From: Sphagnum magellanicum
Lineage: Eukaryota > Streptophyta > Sphagnopsida > Sphagnales > Sphagnaceae
Direction of reading: 5' to 3'
DNA: 64,000 bases
NCBI GenBank assembly: GCA_021904315.1
Contig: CM038914.1
Span: 18,215,065 to 18,279,064, forward strand
The first letter of the stretch is position 1; every line of letters begins with the position of its first letter. Below the pieces are notes generated by a model. That model saw nothing but the letters and a program-made list of their open reading frames with translations, had not been told where the DNA came from and made no database searches. Below, piece by piece: positions 23,311 through 35,993 of this stretch. Made by a program: the position numbers and the translations under genes.

Positions 23311-24444
23311 GATTAGTTCCTTGTAAACCATGATATTAGGATTAGAAATTTAATTATGAATTTAATTATTTTACTTAAATCATATATTTTATAATTATTC
23401 AAAATCTATACCTAAATAGAAACTAAAAATTTGAACTAAAAATGTTTTAGTTTCATGATAATTTGGAAAATTGGTGCATGTAATTTAAGTACAACAAGAC
23501 AAAAGGTTGGTGTAGATTGATGTTAAACATTTGGGAGTCAATTGTGAAATGGCAAAAAAATTGTGGGCTATTGATTAACATCAATTTGAAATAGTTTATT
23601 GTCAAATAAATGGTTGGCATCAACAAGATCAATGAAAACACGCATTACAGACTTTGACTATATGTTAGGAAAAATAAAACATCAAGAAAAGATCAATCAA
23701 CCACCACAACATGTGGATGGATGCGATTAACTTAATAAAAAATCAGCAATTGAAAATCGATGGTGTTAGTTGATTTATGAATCAATAAATGTCCAAGGTT
23801 ATCCACGAACTAAAAATTGGTACTAAAGTGTGCCAAACATAATAAACATTAGTGTTGTAATAAGAGGTCTAGGTGGCATTATTAGGATTGCTGGAAAATA
23901 ATTCGAAACAAAAAAATTTCATGTGCAATTAATAAACATCACTCTTACAATATCAATGGCTACTAATCACATACATAAAGTGTTCATTTTGGTAGACTCC
24001 CTTTTGTTACAAGAGGTTCTCCTGGCATTAGTAGGAAAAAAAGTTGTTGAATTTGCATGACTATTGCCAATTTTAGAGAATCAATGGCATCATAGTTATA
24101 AATAATCCATCATTTGAACAAGCATCATTGTTGCTACAAGAAATTTATGTGGGACCACCAAGTTTCAAAAAAGAATGGAAATGCAACTAAAGCAAAAGCA
24201 TTGTAAAGGCATGGAACACATGTATTGTAAATCAATAAAAATAAATTAATAACCAACAAGTGAACAATTGTACATGATATATAAAGAGAACTTGATTGTT
24301 GGTATTTGGAATATAATAGTTGCATGATTCGTAAAAGGAAATGGGAAGGAAGAAAATTCAATTGATGGTAAAAAAAACATGTGATGGTTTGAATTAGACA
24401 TTTGGTCTTGAGAGGAAATTTCAAAGACATTTGATAAGTGAAAA
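23311..24444. other. Gene-free A+T-rich region
   Basis: No gene or mobile element recognised. Only short chance frames. Confidence 0.45.
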
Positions 24445-24745
24445 TCATTCAAATGCATGTGTGGATGTCATGGAAAATTGAATCAATAAAATTTTACAAG
24501 AAATATCTATATATGATGTTTAGGATCTACCAATAACTAATATTAATGACCTAACACTAAGAAGAGATAAACGATGGTCTGACTAGTGAACTAATCTAAA
24601 TTCAAATAACTAACTAGCTAGTAAAATAATTCAAATAATTAATAGTTGGTAATATAGCTAGTTGCCAATTACTATAATAGAAAGGTAAAAGAATAATTAC
24701 TAGCTATAAAAGTAAAGTAGTAAAAATATTAGTTAACAAGATGCA
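24445..24745. repeat. Copy 2 of the duplication: empty site for Helitron B
   Basis: Aligns with the two flanks of Helitron B. The TCTGACTAGTG here corresponds to TGTGACTAGGG just right of the Helitron, giving the pre-insertion junction at 24577/24578. Confidence 0.75.
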
Positions 24746-27570
24746 TTCAAGAATGAAAGTTCAAGAGGAAGATAAAATCATCAAAACCAAGGGAAGGAAA
24801 AAGATCATAAAGATCATGAAAGACAAGAGGAAGATGATGATGGTAGTAAGAGCACAAAAGCAAAAGGCAAATAGAGCAAAAGAAAGATGCACACATACAC
24901 AACACACAACACAATGAGAACATTGAAAAATCAAAGAATCTTGTATTCGCCAAACATGTTTCACTCAACAAGTGAGTTCATTGGTGCAAAGGAAAGAGGA
25001 TTATAATGAAAAAAAGCTAAAGGTTTTTATATAATTCATGCATGTGGGTAAAAGTTGTTGACCTCATTGAGATAGAAAGTAATGCTCTATAGATAAAAAG
25101 AAAAAGTAATTAAGTAGTTTAAGAAGGTAACAACATTTAATTAAAAAAAAAATCTGATTTAGTCATGTTCCCCATGGTTCCTAACCTCAAATAGGGAGAT
25201 TTGGATGGATGACATATCATGTGATTGTTAGATGGATGAAAAAATATTTGCTTGTGGAACTTGTTATGTGAAAAGGTTGGAGTAGAACCTTTCTAAGATA
25301 TGAAGATGTGAAAAGAAGATGAAAGGTTGAATTTAAGCCCTTAACCTTGAAGAAAGGTTATTCATGTTAAAATAAAGCCCTTTAGGTTGGAGTGGGGCTT
25401 TCTTTGAAAAATAGTGCCTCTATGTTTTGTACCTACATGTTTTTATATATAGAAACTTTGGGTTTAGGTTAAAAGTTTAAAATTTAGGGTGCTTAGGAGG
25501 TAACTTTTAAAAATATACCAATAGGGGTCCTAGGGGGTGTAAATATATACCCAAGGTAATAGATAGATGTTTAATTATAAGAAGTTCATATGAAAAGAGA
25601 AAGAGAAAATAATAATAATAATAATAAGGAGATACGAAAAGGGGACAACAATGTTTGTTTGGCATATTCCAAAATCAAAAAGTGGACAACCAGGGTATTC
25701 ATTGGCAAAGACATTAGATATGGGAAGGGATGTTCAAAAAGGGGTTAATCCTTGATGAATATCTAAGAAGGATTGTTTGGGGGGGGGGGGGGGGGGTGTT
25801 CATTTAATGAACAATTCAAGGAAAAAAAAGGGAGGAAAAATGAAAGAAAGGGGGAGATAGGTGGTTATAAAAGAAAATCAAATGAAATGGAAGGGAAGGG
25901 GGACTTTTAGCTAATGAACATTCAACTAAAAATAGTCCAATGTTTATTGGGGAATAACAAAATATAGTGGTATTCATTGAGGAATAACCAAAAATATATT
26001 GATTAGTTAATATTAATAATAGTTTTTAATATAGGTCTTAATATTTTGCATTAATGTGTAAATGAACACCTTTAAGGTTTTTTTTGTGATGTGTGTTCCC
26101 AACTTGGAAATTTTAAATAGTATACCCAAAAAAATGAAAAAATTGTGATTTTTTTTTACATTATTTGACATCCTAGGCTTTTATGAGGTTGCAACTTGAA
26201 TCAACAATTTTGAAAAAGGTTATTTAGTGATGGGGATTCACATTGTTGTGCTTTCTTGATTTATCGACAATTGAAACCATGATTGTGTAAAGAGTGGTTT
26301 TTTGTGGCAAATGTTCACAACTTGGAGAAAATTATTCAAAAAAGAACAAAAAGTGTAATATATTTGATTTTATGGGACTTCATTCTTCTTTTTTCAAAAT
26401 CAAAATACTTAAAGTTGTCACATATAGACCTAGCCTTTCCCATGGATGTAAAAATGCCTCAACTCGCTTTCAACATTCTTCATTTAATGCCCCTTGCAAA
26501 AAAATTGTTGTTCACTTCAATATCCAATAAGTCTTTGATTAGTAAGCACCCTCTTGCACCCACAAAGTTTTGGTATCAAAATTATTATAAAGTGCATTCT
26601 TCTTTGGGAATTCATATTGCTTTCTGGTTTTAATTATCAATCATAATATTTGAATCAACTTTTTGTCATCAATAGGCAATTGCTAGTATGGAAGGTGTTT
26701 TGTGTGCGCAACTTCCTCATGATGTCATTTGCCTACACTTGTTGCTAAAAATCTTGCACATGGTGTCATTTGCATCATGGGATTTAGGTCCACCTAGGAC
26801 CAAAAAACAAGTTGCATTGAATTACAACTTGAAAATATATATATATTGATCATTTTTTAACTTTTTGACTAGTAGATGTGGATTGAATTCTTATGAAACT
26901 ATTCCACACTTATTGTAATAACATATTTGCAAGTTACAATATGCACACATTCATAATTCTTGCCTTGATTTTAAACACATTTGCCTTTGCAGTTCATTAA
27001 AACGCCATATTCATGGTTATTTCATATAACCATAATTTGTATTTCAAGATTCAATGTAAAAAATCCATTAAAAAAATTACAATTCATTTCCTTATATTTT
27101 TTATACTACAGAAAATTCACACAATAATATGAATATGAAAATCACTGCAGAAACCTGTACTTTTCTTGTTTACTAAAAACTTGAAACAAAATATAATTTA
27201 AAAAAATCATGTTTTGTTGAAATGAAATCAAACAATAAGATTAAATATGTGGTATATCAAAAACAAAATATGTAACTTTTCTTACAAAGTACCTACATCT
27301 ATTTCCTTACTCCAAAACTGTGTGTTTAATAATGAAATATTTTTCCCAGAACGCCCATCTTTGGGCAATCCCCAAGTCACCATCAAAATGATTTCAAACT
27401 AAACAAAAATTCAAAATTTTAACCTCCAATGTCTAATGATCAATCCCTATCCTTAATGCCTTGTTCATCCAAAACAATGTAATCAACCTATCCCCTTAAC
27501 ATTGCCCCTTCTATATTCTGGATTTCGTCCCCAAAATCCTTGTGAAATGATAAAAAATGAAATGAAAGCA
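24746..27570. other. Gene-free region with an 18-G tract
   Basis: Mainly A+T-rich, with an uninterrupted G run at 25779-25796 and a purine-rich stretch after it. The plus-strand frame at 26283-26633 (116 codons) has no recognisable domain and no support as a gene. Confidence 0.5.
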
Positions 27571-30270
27571 CTATGCAACCTTTTGGTTGTTAACTACAAT
27601 CTCTATAATCTCAACTTGTACATTAAATGGTGGTTTTGCACCTACCTTTAGATCTACAATTTTGACCTTTTCCTCCGCTAACTTAATTTGTGGTTATATT
27701 TCCAAGGGCTACATCTTTGATTGTTCTACCTCTGTTGCTAAAATAGTTTCCACTTGTTATTGTTATTGAGTTATTTATGGTTATTTCTCTTCTTGACCCC
27801 CTCTTTTGAGTTCCTTAGTTTTCACTTCCTCCTTTTGAGCTATCCCATTGGGCCCTATTTCAATCTCTTCGTGTTGGCCCAATGCCTTTATACTTGTTGG
27901 ACTTCCATAGACAAATGTTGGAATTTTTTAAAATATATCTCGAAATTATACTTAAGGTTCTTATCATAAGCTTTATGTTGAGCTAGATTCTTTTCCAACT
28001 CCTTTGCAAAGTACTCTTCTGCAACTCCCCACCATTTTTAAACTATGCATCAGAATCCTTCATCTTATTATTTATCCTCATCAAAATTTAATATTTCAAC
28101 ATCTATTCATAATCCTCCAACCTTTTCTTCACACCAATTGGGTCCAGACTCTTCCTTTACTCATTTATAGTCTCCAACTATGTTTGTAGCTATTATAATT
28201 CCTCTCAGACTCCTTATTTGCCTCCACCAACTTCTTTTTTTCCACCTTTGATGTCCTTTTGAGTTCTTCAAAATTAAATAGAAAAACATTATTTAGATTC
28301 ATCAATTCCAAATCCATTAATACATTCTCCTTCTCCTTATTCTCCTTAATTAGTGCTTCCACCTGACTACCTAAAGCCTCATGTTGTTATTTGTAATGGA
28401 ACAATGGCTCTACCCATTTTCTCTCTGTAGCTTCCCAGGCTTCAGTCATTTTCCTTAACTCTTATAGTTTTTCAACCTGTGATTTCATCAAAGTTATCTT
28501 AGCCTTGAATTCCTTATTTTCATTTTGCAATTTTTGTATGAACATTTTGATCTTTTGTTCATTCTCTGTCCTATTCGTCCTCCATATTTTTATGTTATGC
28601 TTATACTCCTTCTAGAAGCCCCTCTCCTTGTCCAATTCCACTTCAATGTTGCCTTCTCTTTTTCTTTTGTGGCCAATTTGTTTTTAAACTACTCACTTCT
28701 AAATTCAAATTCCCCATATCAAACTCACAATTACCATGGTTTGAAATAATTCAGTAGTTTTATCCGCTTACATTATTTCTACAATTACCTCTTCCATAGA
28801 TTTTGGTGTACTTGTCTGTGTCGTAGGATTTTTGGGTCCTTCTGTAGAAGATCCCAACTCCTATACTAATCTACCCCCCAAGCCAAACTCAAATGGATGT
28901 CCTTCTACAAATCTTGGTCTACTAACTAATACATATAATTTTGGTGGTCTAAACACTAATAAAAGAGTTTGTGTTCCCATTAATTCCATCTACAGTCTAG
29001 TAACATGTAGACCTCCTTATGTATGTCGTTGTTGTTAATATTGTTATTGTTGTTGTTGTTGCTACTACAAATGCTATTATAAATGCTAGAAATGTTGTGG
29101 ACTTCTAGTGGTGTCCATCTAGTCTTCATTTATGTCCCCACCCATCTGTAGATACCCCTTAACTTTTGGAAACCTTGTATCATTCTCCCTTTTAACCTTT
29201 TGCCTTTGATAACAAATGTGTTAAAAAATTCAAACATGATATTTGGCATTTGTGCTTCCAATTCATCAAAAATAGAATGACAAACCCTATCTTAAAAGCC
29301 CACTTTTCCACTTCATTGATGTCCTTCCAATTCTCCATCCTTTCAACATGTTTATCATGATTATATTTGGTCTATATCCACATAAATTAGTTTAAATCTA
29401 GAATGCAAATACCTTTGTCCAAAAATGTGGCTCTATCCATGATGGTTGCGTGTCTTTTCACCTCTATAACCCCTAGCGCACTTGGTTACACTTCTATCAA
29501 CATCTACACTTCTAGTGATGGCTACACTCCCACCTCAAATATGTCCTCCTCCTCTACATCCTTCTACGTTACTTATGCCTGCATAGATTGTTACTCCACA
29601 CCTTCAACTTCTTTTGATTCATCAATGTACACCAGATCCATTAAAGGAACTATTGGTCTTGCTTGCTCATTTGAACTCCAACCTCTTTTATGTTTGTGCA
29701 AAAACTCAACTATAGATGTTTCAAATCTATATATATCTTGAATTATCGTATGTGCACATTGCATCTTCTCAATGTACATTTTGCCTTCTTCACACTTTGA
29801 AGATGATGGTGAATATGGGAGCGACTTTACTACCAATGGCTAAATGTTCAGCACTCCAACACACTCTGCTCTTCTCAACTCTTCTTCTATTTTTTTTTTC
29901 AACAGTTCTGCTTCCTCCTCCTATTTTCGTTTGTGCTCACTCTTTTGTGCTTCCTTCTCCTTTGCTATTTTTTATAATTTCTCTATCATGCTTTCCACAC
30001 TCATGTTTTTGTGAATTCCAGAACTTTGAAAACACACAACTTTCAGCAACAAATGAAAACAACTTTCGACGATTATTTCGTTTATTTTTGTCCTTGACCT
30101 TCCCACCCGTCCCATTCATTTTTTGACCTGCTTGTCATCTTTTAATTAATGCCTCATCCTTGAAATTATGATAGCCCATCACTACCACTTTTTGTGTCCC
30201 TTGTATAACCATGTGGAAACATGTCACATGATCATTATGAATGAATGCCTCAAATTTCATCTTCCAACTA
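27571..30270 (-). pseudogene. Extra ORF downstream of integrase (coiled-coil, K/E-rich), decayed
   Basis: In pieces on the minus strand this reads as one protein of unusual composition. A basic N-terminal part has GGKVKDKNKRNNRRK (about 30100). A middle part holds WKDINEVEKWAFK (about 29310). Then comes a long charged region with KLQNENKEFKAK, VEALIKENKEKENV and ELEKNLAQHKAYDKN (about 28540-27980), typical of coiled coils, and a short tail ends at TAG at 27571-27573. It is interrupted by stops and shifts. It shares strand and decay with the gypsy remnant upstream, so it is probably an additional element ORF; it could instead be a separate nested insertion. No family recognised. Confidence 0.55.
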
Positions 30271-31113
30271 TTTTGCATCCATAGTTTTCCTAATTAGGTG
30301 TAATAATTCCATGCCATTTTCCATGTATACGTTCAACTGACTATGCCAATACATTTGTTAATTGTGTTAATAAATCCATTGATTATGCCCACACATATGA
30401 TGATTGTGTGAATACATCTGTTGATTCGGCTGATACCCATGATACACCAACTTCAAATTTTTATATCCCAGATTCTTCACTTTTGTTCAACAATTTTTTC
30501 ATCATTTAAAGTTTTGAAGCCAATATTATTTTGACCTATGGATCTTCCATCTCTTATTCTTCTTCATTGCCTTGCATCTATGGTTTGTGTGTTATATAGT
30601 TTTCATCTTCTACCTCTGTATTAGAATCCTCCTCCTAAAGTCTACCTACTCTCTACTCCTAGTATGTTGGCATTTGTTGTTCTTGTTTCTAAATTTCAAA
30701 TTTCATGTATTTGTATGGTTTGAATTTATTCACATTGACCAACCTAGGATTAGTTTCAAACTTTTCAATTGTCACCAATAACACAATGTTATTTGGCAAC
30801 ACATATTGTACTCTTATGGTCCAAACGATTTCCTATTAAACTTCCCTAGGTGTGACTTATTTCCTTTTGGAAACCACAAAACATAATCACCAAAATTGAA
30901 CTGTTTTTTTTGGATTATTTTTTGATTCTATAATGTTCTATTACATTGTTGAATACCAGTAGTTTCTACATCATGTATCCTAACCTCCTACAACTTCTCC
31001 AACTTTGAAATTGTACTAATTAAAACTTTCACTGAAGTACCTTCTCTCTGATTTCCACCAACAATTGGCACTATGTACTTTATGGGCATCAATGGATGTA
31101 ATTCATACACTAA

Positions 31114-31698
31114 TTAATATGGTGTATACCATGTTGTTATTTTGTATGTAATTTTGTATGAAAATAACAATGTTGATAGATGTTCATCCCAATCTATTTT
31201 ATTTTCACTAACTAACTTGGTTAAGAGTGTCCCAAGTACCTTGTTAGTAGACTCAACATGCCCATTCCCTTTAGGATAATAGGTTATAGAACTCACATGT
31301 TTCAATAGAAAATGACATGTTAAATACTTGATGGCATCATTAATGAAATGAACTCCTTGATCTGTGACTATAGTCAAAGGACATCCAAACCTAGTTAATA
31401 TGTACTCATACGTAAATTTTGTTATTATTGCTGTAGTATTAGTTCTCAATGCTCTTACTTCCACCCACTTGGTAGCATAATTTGTGGCTACAAGAATGTA
31501 TTTGTTTCCTACATATTTGCCTATTAACTTAATTGGCCCCACAAAATCAAATCCCCATTTCATAAATGGTTTCTCTAGAAAACTTATGACTAACTTTGTA
31601 AAACTTTGAGTCGCCAATCCTCCTATTATTTGGCATGCATCATGAGATTTGTAGTATTCATGCACATCTTTGTACATAGTTAGCCACCAATATCCCAC
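31114..31698 (-). pseudogene. Gypsy integrase core, fragment
   Basis: A 194-codon open piece has the DDE triad of retroviral-type integrases: D51 in WGFDFVGP, D113 in VTDQG and E149 in NGHVEST, with 35 residues between the last two. A preceding SHDACQ is the trailing end of the HHCC zinc-binding region. In an active element this enzyme joins cDNA to the chromosome. The frame ends abruptly at TWYTPY and is broken upstream, so this is a remnant. Confidence 0.88.
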
Positions 31699-31890
31699 AT
31701 GTAATATCTTCCCCTACGTGATTTCAATTGCAAAATGACCCCCTAATGGTCTTTCATGTAGTTCTTTCATCACCATCTATGTTTTTGTAGTTGTCAAACA
31801 TCTTTGCAGTATGTTGTCATGGCCCATTCTGTACAATTCACTATTCTTCAATGTTAAAGGTTTTATTCTCCTAACCAGTCTTTGCTTTTG

Positions 31891-32235
31891 TTATGCAAAT
31901 AATGTTCCTTCAATTTGGCCTATTCTCAAAAATTCATTTACATCATTTAACCATTTAAGCTCTATATAACATAGACTAGCATATGTGGTTTGATCATGCA
32001 CACGTATGGGTTGTGTAATATCTAATAGTCTTGATAATGCATTTGCAACTACATGAGTTATGCCTGGTTTATACATTATTGTGAAATCATATTTTAGTAA
32101 CAATAACAACCATATAATTATATACCTTGAAACATGTGTTTTGTTGACCAAATAGACCAATGCCATATGATCTACATAAAAAACAAACTTATTACCCAAC
32201 AAATAATGTTTGAACTTGTGCAAAGCAAAACCCAT
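31891..32235 (-). pseudogene. Gypsy RNase H C-terminal part, fragment
   Basis: Contains VDHMALVYLVNK, WLLLLLKYDFTIMYKPG and HVVANALSRL, the characteristic end of the RNase H domain of Ty3/gypsy polyproteins. It is followed by the linker to integrase. It normally removes RNA from the RNA-DNA hybrid during replication. It lies directly between RT and integrase, in the expected order. Confidence 0.85.
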
Positions 32236-32501
32236 TGTTAAAGCCTTTCTATCTATTGTGCTATAATTTTGTTATACTATGTTCAAAAGTCTAAAAGCAT
32301 ACACCTCTAGTTGATCACTCTTCCTTATTAAATTCAGAAACATCATAGTTCCCACAACTAATAAAGATGCATTTGTATGAACATGAAACCCCACTTGCTA
32401 GTTTGGTGATATTAATATTGATGTTTCAATATACTTCTATTTTATCAACTCCCAAGCCTTTTGACATTCCTTTGTCCAAAGAAAAATCTATGTCTTTCTA
32501 G

Positions 32502-33374
32502 TTAATTTAGTGTTAGGTGCCATAATAACAAAGTTTTTGATAAAACATATGTAAAATTGTGCCATCCTATTGAATACTTAAATCTATTATCGATTCTTAG
32601 GTGGTGGCATGTAACTATCGCTTGTATTTTCTCTGGATCTAGTAGTTTCCTTTTTTTGGAAACAACAAACCCCAAGATCATCCCTGAAAATACCATGAAT
32701 GCACAGTTGTCTAGATTCAAACTAATGTCATATTCTCTGCACTTTTGAAATCATAATCCGAACTTTTACAGATGACTATCCATATCATTGTACAATGTAA
32801 AATCATCTAAAAATATTTTCATAAAATTATCCAAGTATTATTTGAATGTTTCGGTAATAACTTTCTGATATGTTGGAGGTTCATTTTTGACTCCAAACAA
32901 CATCACCTTCCATATAAAAGCCCCCCAGTTTATAACAAATGTAATTTTGTATATGTCCTCTAAAGTTATAAAAATTTGATAATATCATGAATATCCATCT
33001 AAGAAAGAATATGTCTCATACCCTACTACTATGTTCAGAACTTCATCTGTAAAATGTAATGGGTATGGATCCTTATTTGTGGCTACATTTAATTTTTTAA
33101 AATCTATACAAATTTTCAATTTGTCATTCTTCTTGGGTACTACTACTATGGGTGACAACCATGTAGTTCCTCCTACATATTGAATGAATCCAGCTACTAA
33201 TAATTTATCAATATCTTGTTTGATTGATGTAGCATAATTTGGATTTAATCTGTATCTAACTTGATGTGCCGATGGTATAGTATCTAGTTCAATTCTGTGT
33301 TGTGCCAACTTTGGTGGAATCCTTTTCAAATCTTTGTATGTCCATGCAAAACCATCTTTGAATTCCTTCAACAA
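32502..33374 (-). pseudogene. Gypsy reverse transcriptase, fragments
   Basis: The N-terminal piece (32985-33374) has HRIELDTIPSAHQVRYRLNP, WLSPIVVVPKKN and CIDFKKLN, typical of the RT fingers and palm. The active-site sequence KIFLDDF is readable near 32800-32815. A C-terminal piece (32502-32720) has FLG-type ILGFVVSKKRKLLDPEKIQAI. Stop codons separate the pieces, so no enzyme can be made. Confidence 0.88.
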
Positions 33375-33835
33375 TTACTCCATTTCCAACACTTTGTTTA
33401 CCTCCAACTGTGCATTAATCTTCACCAATTGTGGTTTTGCATCAATTCCCAAGTTGAACTTCATCAATTATTGATTTTCAATTAACATTCATCTAACTAT
33501 TTGTAATTCCTATGTTTTGATTTTTGTTAGAGTTTCATCCACTACAAGACTCCTTGGTTGATGATTATAATATGTCTCCAGATACACTTTATCCTCCATA
33601 GCTACTTTTGGCTCATATTTGTTGCCAATTGTCTTTTTTTTTGTGTTTTATACCTTGAAATTTAGCTCTCAAATACTAGTCTTCCCACTAGTATCCATGA
33701 TTTCCACATCTGTGGTTTTCACAGATTGAATTGTCTCAAGTAAACTTATTGTTCCTATTGAAAACAACTTTAGTTCTATAACAAATATAACTTCTTCATT
33801 TGCGATACCATTTTGATAGTTGTAGCAAAGTAACA

Positions 33836-34204
33836 CTATAGTCTTATTACTTCACCTCCCAAATGTTTGGTGACTATAATTGTTCTTATTGTCCCATTCC
33901 CTTGTATGGTAACAATGTTACTCCCCCAAGGATCATGTGCCACTTTAACATCCCTCAACCAGGGTCTCCCCAACAACATGGAATAATTAGAATCTACCAC
34001 ATTATTTTGAAGTATAATAAATGTAGTTATGTAAGGAATGTCATGAACATATATCTTCAAATTTCTAATCAAACCCACTGGTTTTGTGGTTGTTTGACCT
34101 ACCATCCTCAGATTATGTAGTGTAGGTTTAGGCTTTGGAAGCCCTAACCTCAATCTCAATTGTTTTGTAATGATATTAATTCCAGGACCTCCATCCAACA
34201 ACAC
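33836..34204 (-). pseudogene. Gypsy aspartic protease domain, fragment
   Basis: An open piece begins at LLDGGPGINII, corresponding to the DSG-type active site of retroviral-like proteases (here D-G-G), and contains SMLLGRPWL, the usual C-terminal motif. It would cut the gag-pol polyprotein. The changed residue after the catalytic Asp and the flanking stops point to inactivity. Confidence 0.82.
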
Positions 34205-34839
34205 ATATTCTATTTTATTCTTCCCAATTTATATTTAGATAATTGCCATGTGATTATCTATTGCTACAATAGTTGTCCCTATCCATGGTACTAAAAAACT
34301 AACTTGTTTATTTGTGGTTGCTTTGCTTAGATTTTGAGTTTTCTCTAGTTTGAACTTCCACCAAAAATACCTTTTTTAACTCGGGAGCTATTTAAAATTT
34401 AACTATCCCAAATTTAAAGTATAACTTGTTTCTCACATCTCTTTATTAATGTCCAAAAAAAACATCTTCTACTATAATCAATTTTTCTTGTGAATGCACT
34501 ACCTCTTGAAATTTATGTGTTTCCACAAGAATAATATTTGGCATACCCAGCCAAGTTGTGTTCCATCCCTCCATGGATGTGTATAGCCTTTCTATTTGGG
34601 TCTATGTTTTCTTAATATGTTCAATTGTCTCCACCATTGATTTCTTCAATTGTTTTTCTTTCTCCTAGTCAACAACACTCTTTGTTTTCCTTGGCTCTCT
34701 ATCCTTGAACACTTGTTCTTTAGTTTCCTTACTTGTTGTAACATTAACATCCACCACATTCACATTTGTCATAACTATTTATGTGTCAACAACAAGTTGA
34801 ACTTCTACTACTATCACAGATTTCCCATGAAACATTTTA

Positions 34840-35970
34840 TGCATCTTAGTAAACTTTGGATAATCTATCATTTTATGTCCATTCAAACCACATATGTGGC
34901 CTACATATGAAAATGTCTTCTATGGTTTTTGATTATGTTGTGATGCCTCTATGGTTGCCATTATGGTCTACTCCTTTTTCTTTCTTCATGGCTTCACATT
35001 ATAATTAATCATTCCATAATTTGTGCAATACTTGTAAGTCTTCCATGTATTACTCTATGTTTTTGGTGATGTTGTCTATTTTGTACTTTGTGATACTGAA
35101 AGTGCACTCCTTGTTTCCATAGTAGTCATTCCTTTTTCACACAACATTGCCACCTCCTTATGTTGTTGTAATGTTGACCACTTCATCCATGCAAGTTGCA
35201 ATTTTGAGATATGATTGCAAACCTGCCCTAAACACAATAGTCAAGAAATTATCTATGGTTGGTACTTGTAAACCATGAGCTAACTTTTGCATCCATTCAT
35301 AATAAACCTCCACCCTTTCAATCTCCTCTTGTTTCATGTTCTTTATTTCCATGTATATTTGTTTCTGAATCTTCCGATGAAGTTTACAAAATGCGTGTGT
35401 AAGCTCCGAAAATACAATTAAGAAATTTTGACATGTAATTATGGCACCAATCTAATGTTACATCTTTTAACATATAACTAAACACATTGATGATATGCTT
35501 TTTAAAAGTCTTTGGATTTGCCTTCATTGTAGAATTGAACATTATAACATGAACAACTAAATCATCTTTTTTTAAGTCAAGATACTTAAAAGCTACCCTG
35601 TTTGGTCGAACATAATGGCCATTTCTATGATTAGGGATTCCCACAATTATGATAGATGGTTCTCAATACCCTTCTTTTGGATTTTCAACATCTATACCTT
35701 TGTACCCTCTAATAGTTATTAAGCTCATTGATGGTTCGTCTACAATTTTGTTGACATGAGTATTCATTATCAAATTAGTAAACACCATTCGAGGTGTTTC
35801 AACAATTCCAATAGTTGTCGTTGGTAGTCCCAAACTCTTATTTAATTTCCTTCCCTTCAAAACTCTGCTTAATCCACAACCTAAGTTTGTCGCAAATCCA
35901 ATTAGTGCTCCACCTCTAACAACATTCATGCTAGGTGCAACAACCATTTCCACTCATGTGGTTGTTACGA
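34840..35970 (-). pseudogene. Gypsy gag capsid region with C-terminal zinc knuckle remnant
   Basis: Pieces at 35663-35953, 35384-35644 and 35158-35352 read as a retrotransposon gag: AFKYLDLKKDDLVVHVIMFN, then a KDVTLDW(C)HNY block, then YYEWMQKLAHGL and FRAGL(Q). Near 34845-34905 follows CGLNGHKMIDYP, a zinc-knuckle-like remnant where a final Cys would be expected in place of Tyr. The frame is broken between pieces. Confidence 0.75.
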
Positions 35971-35993
35971 TAGCACTAAGTGATTGAGTAACC

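Noticed and set aside
26283-26633. 116-codon plus-strand frame
   Set aside because: No recognisable motif, A+T-driven composition and no neighbouring coding-like sequence.
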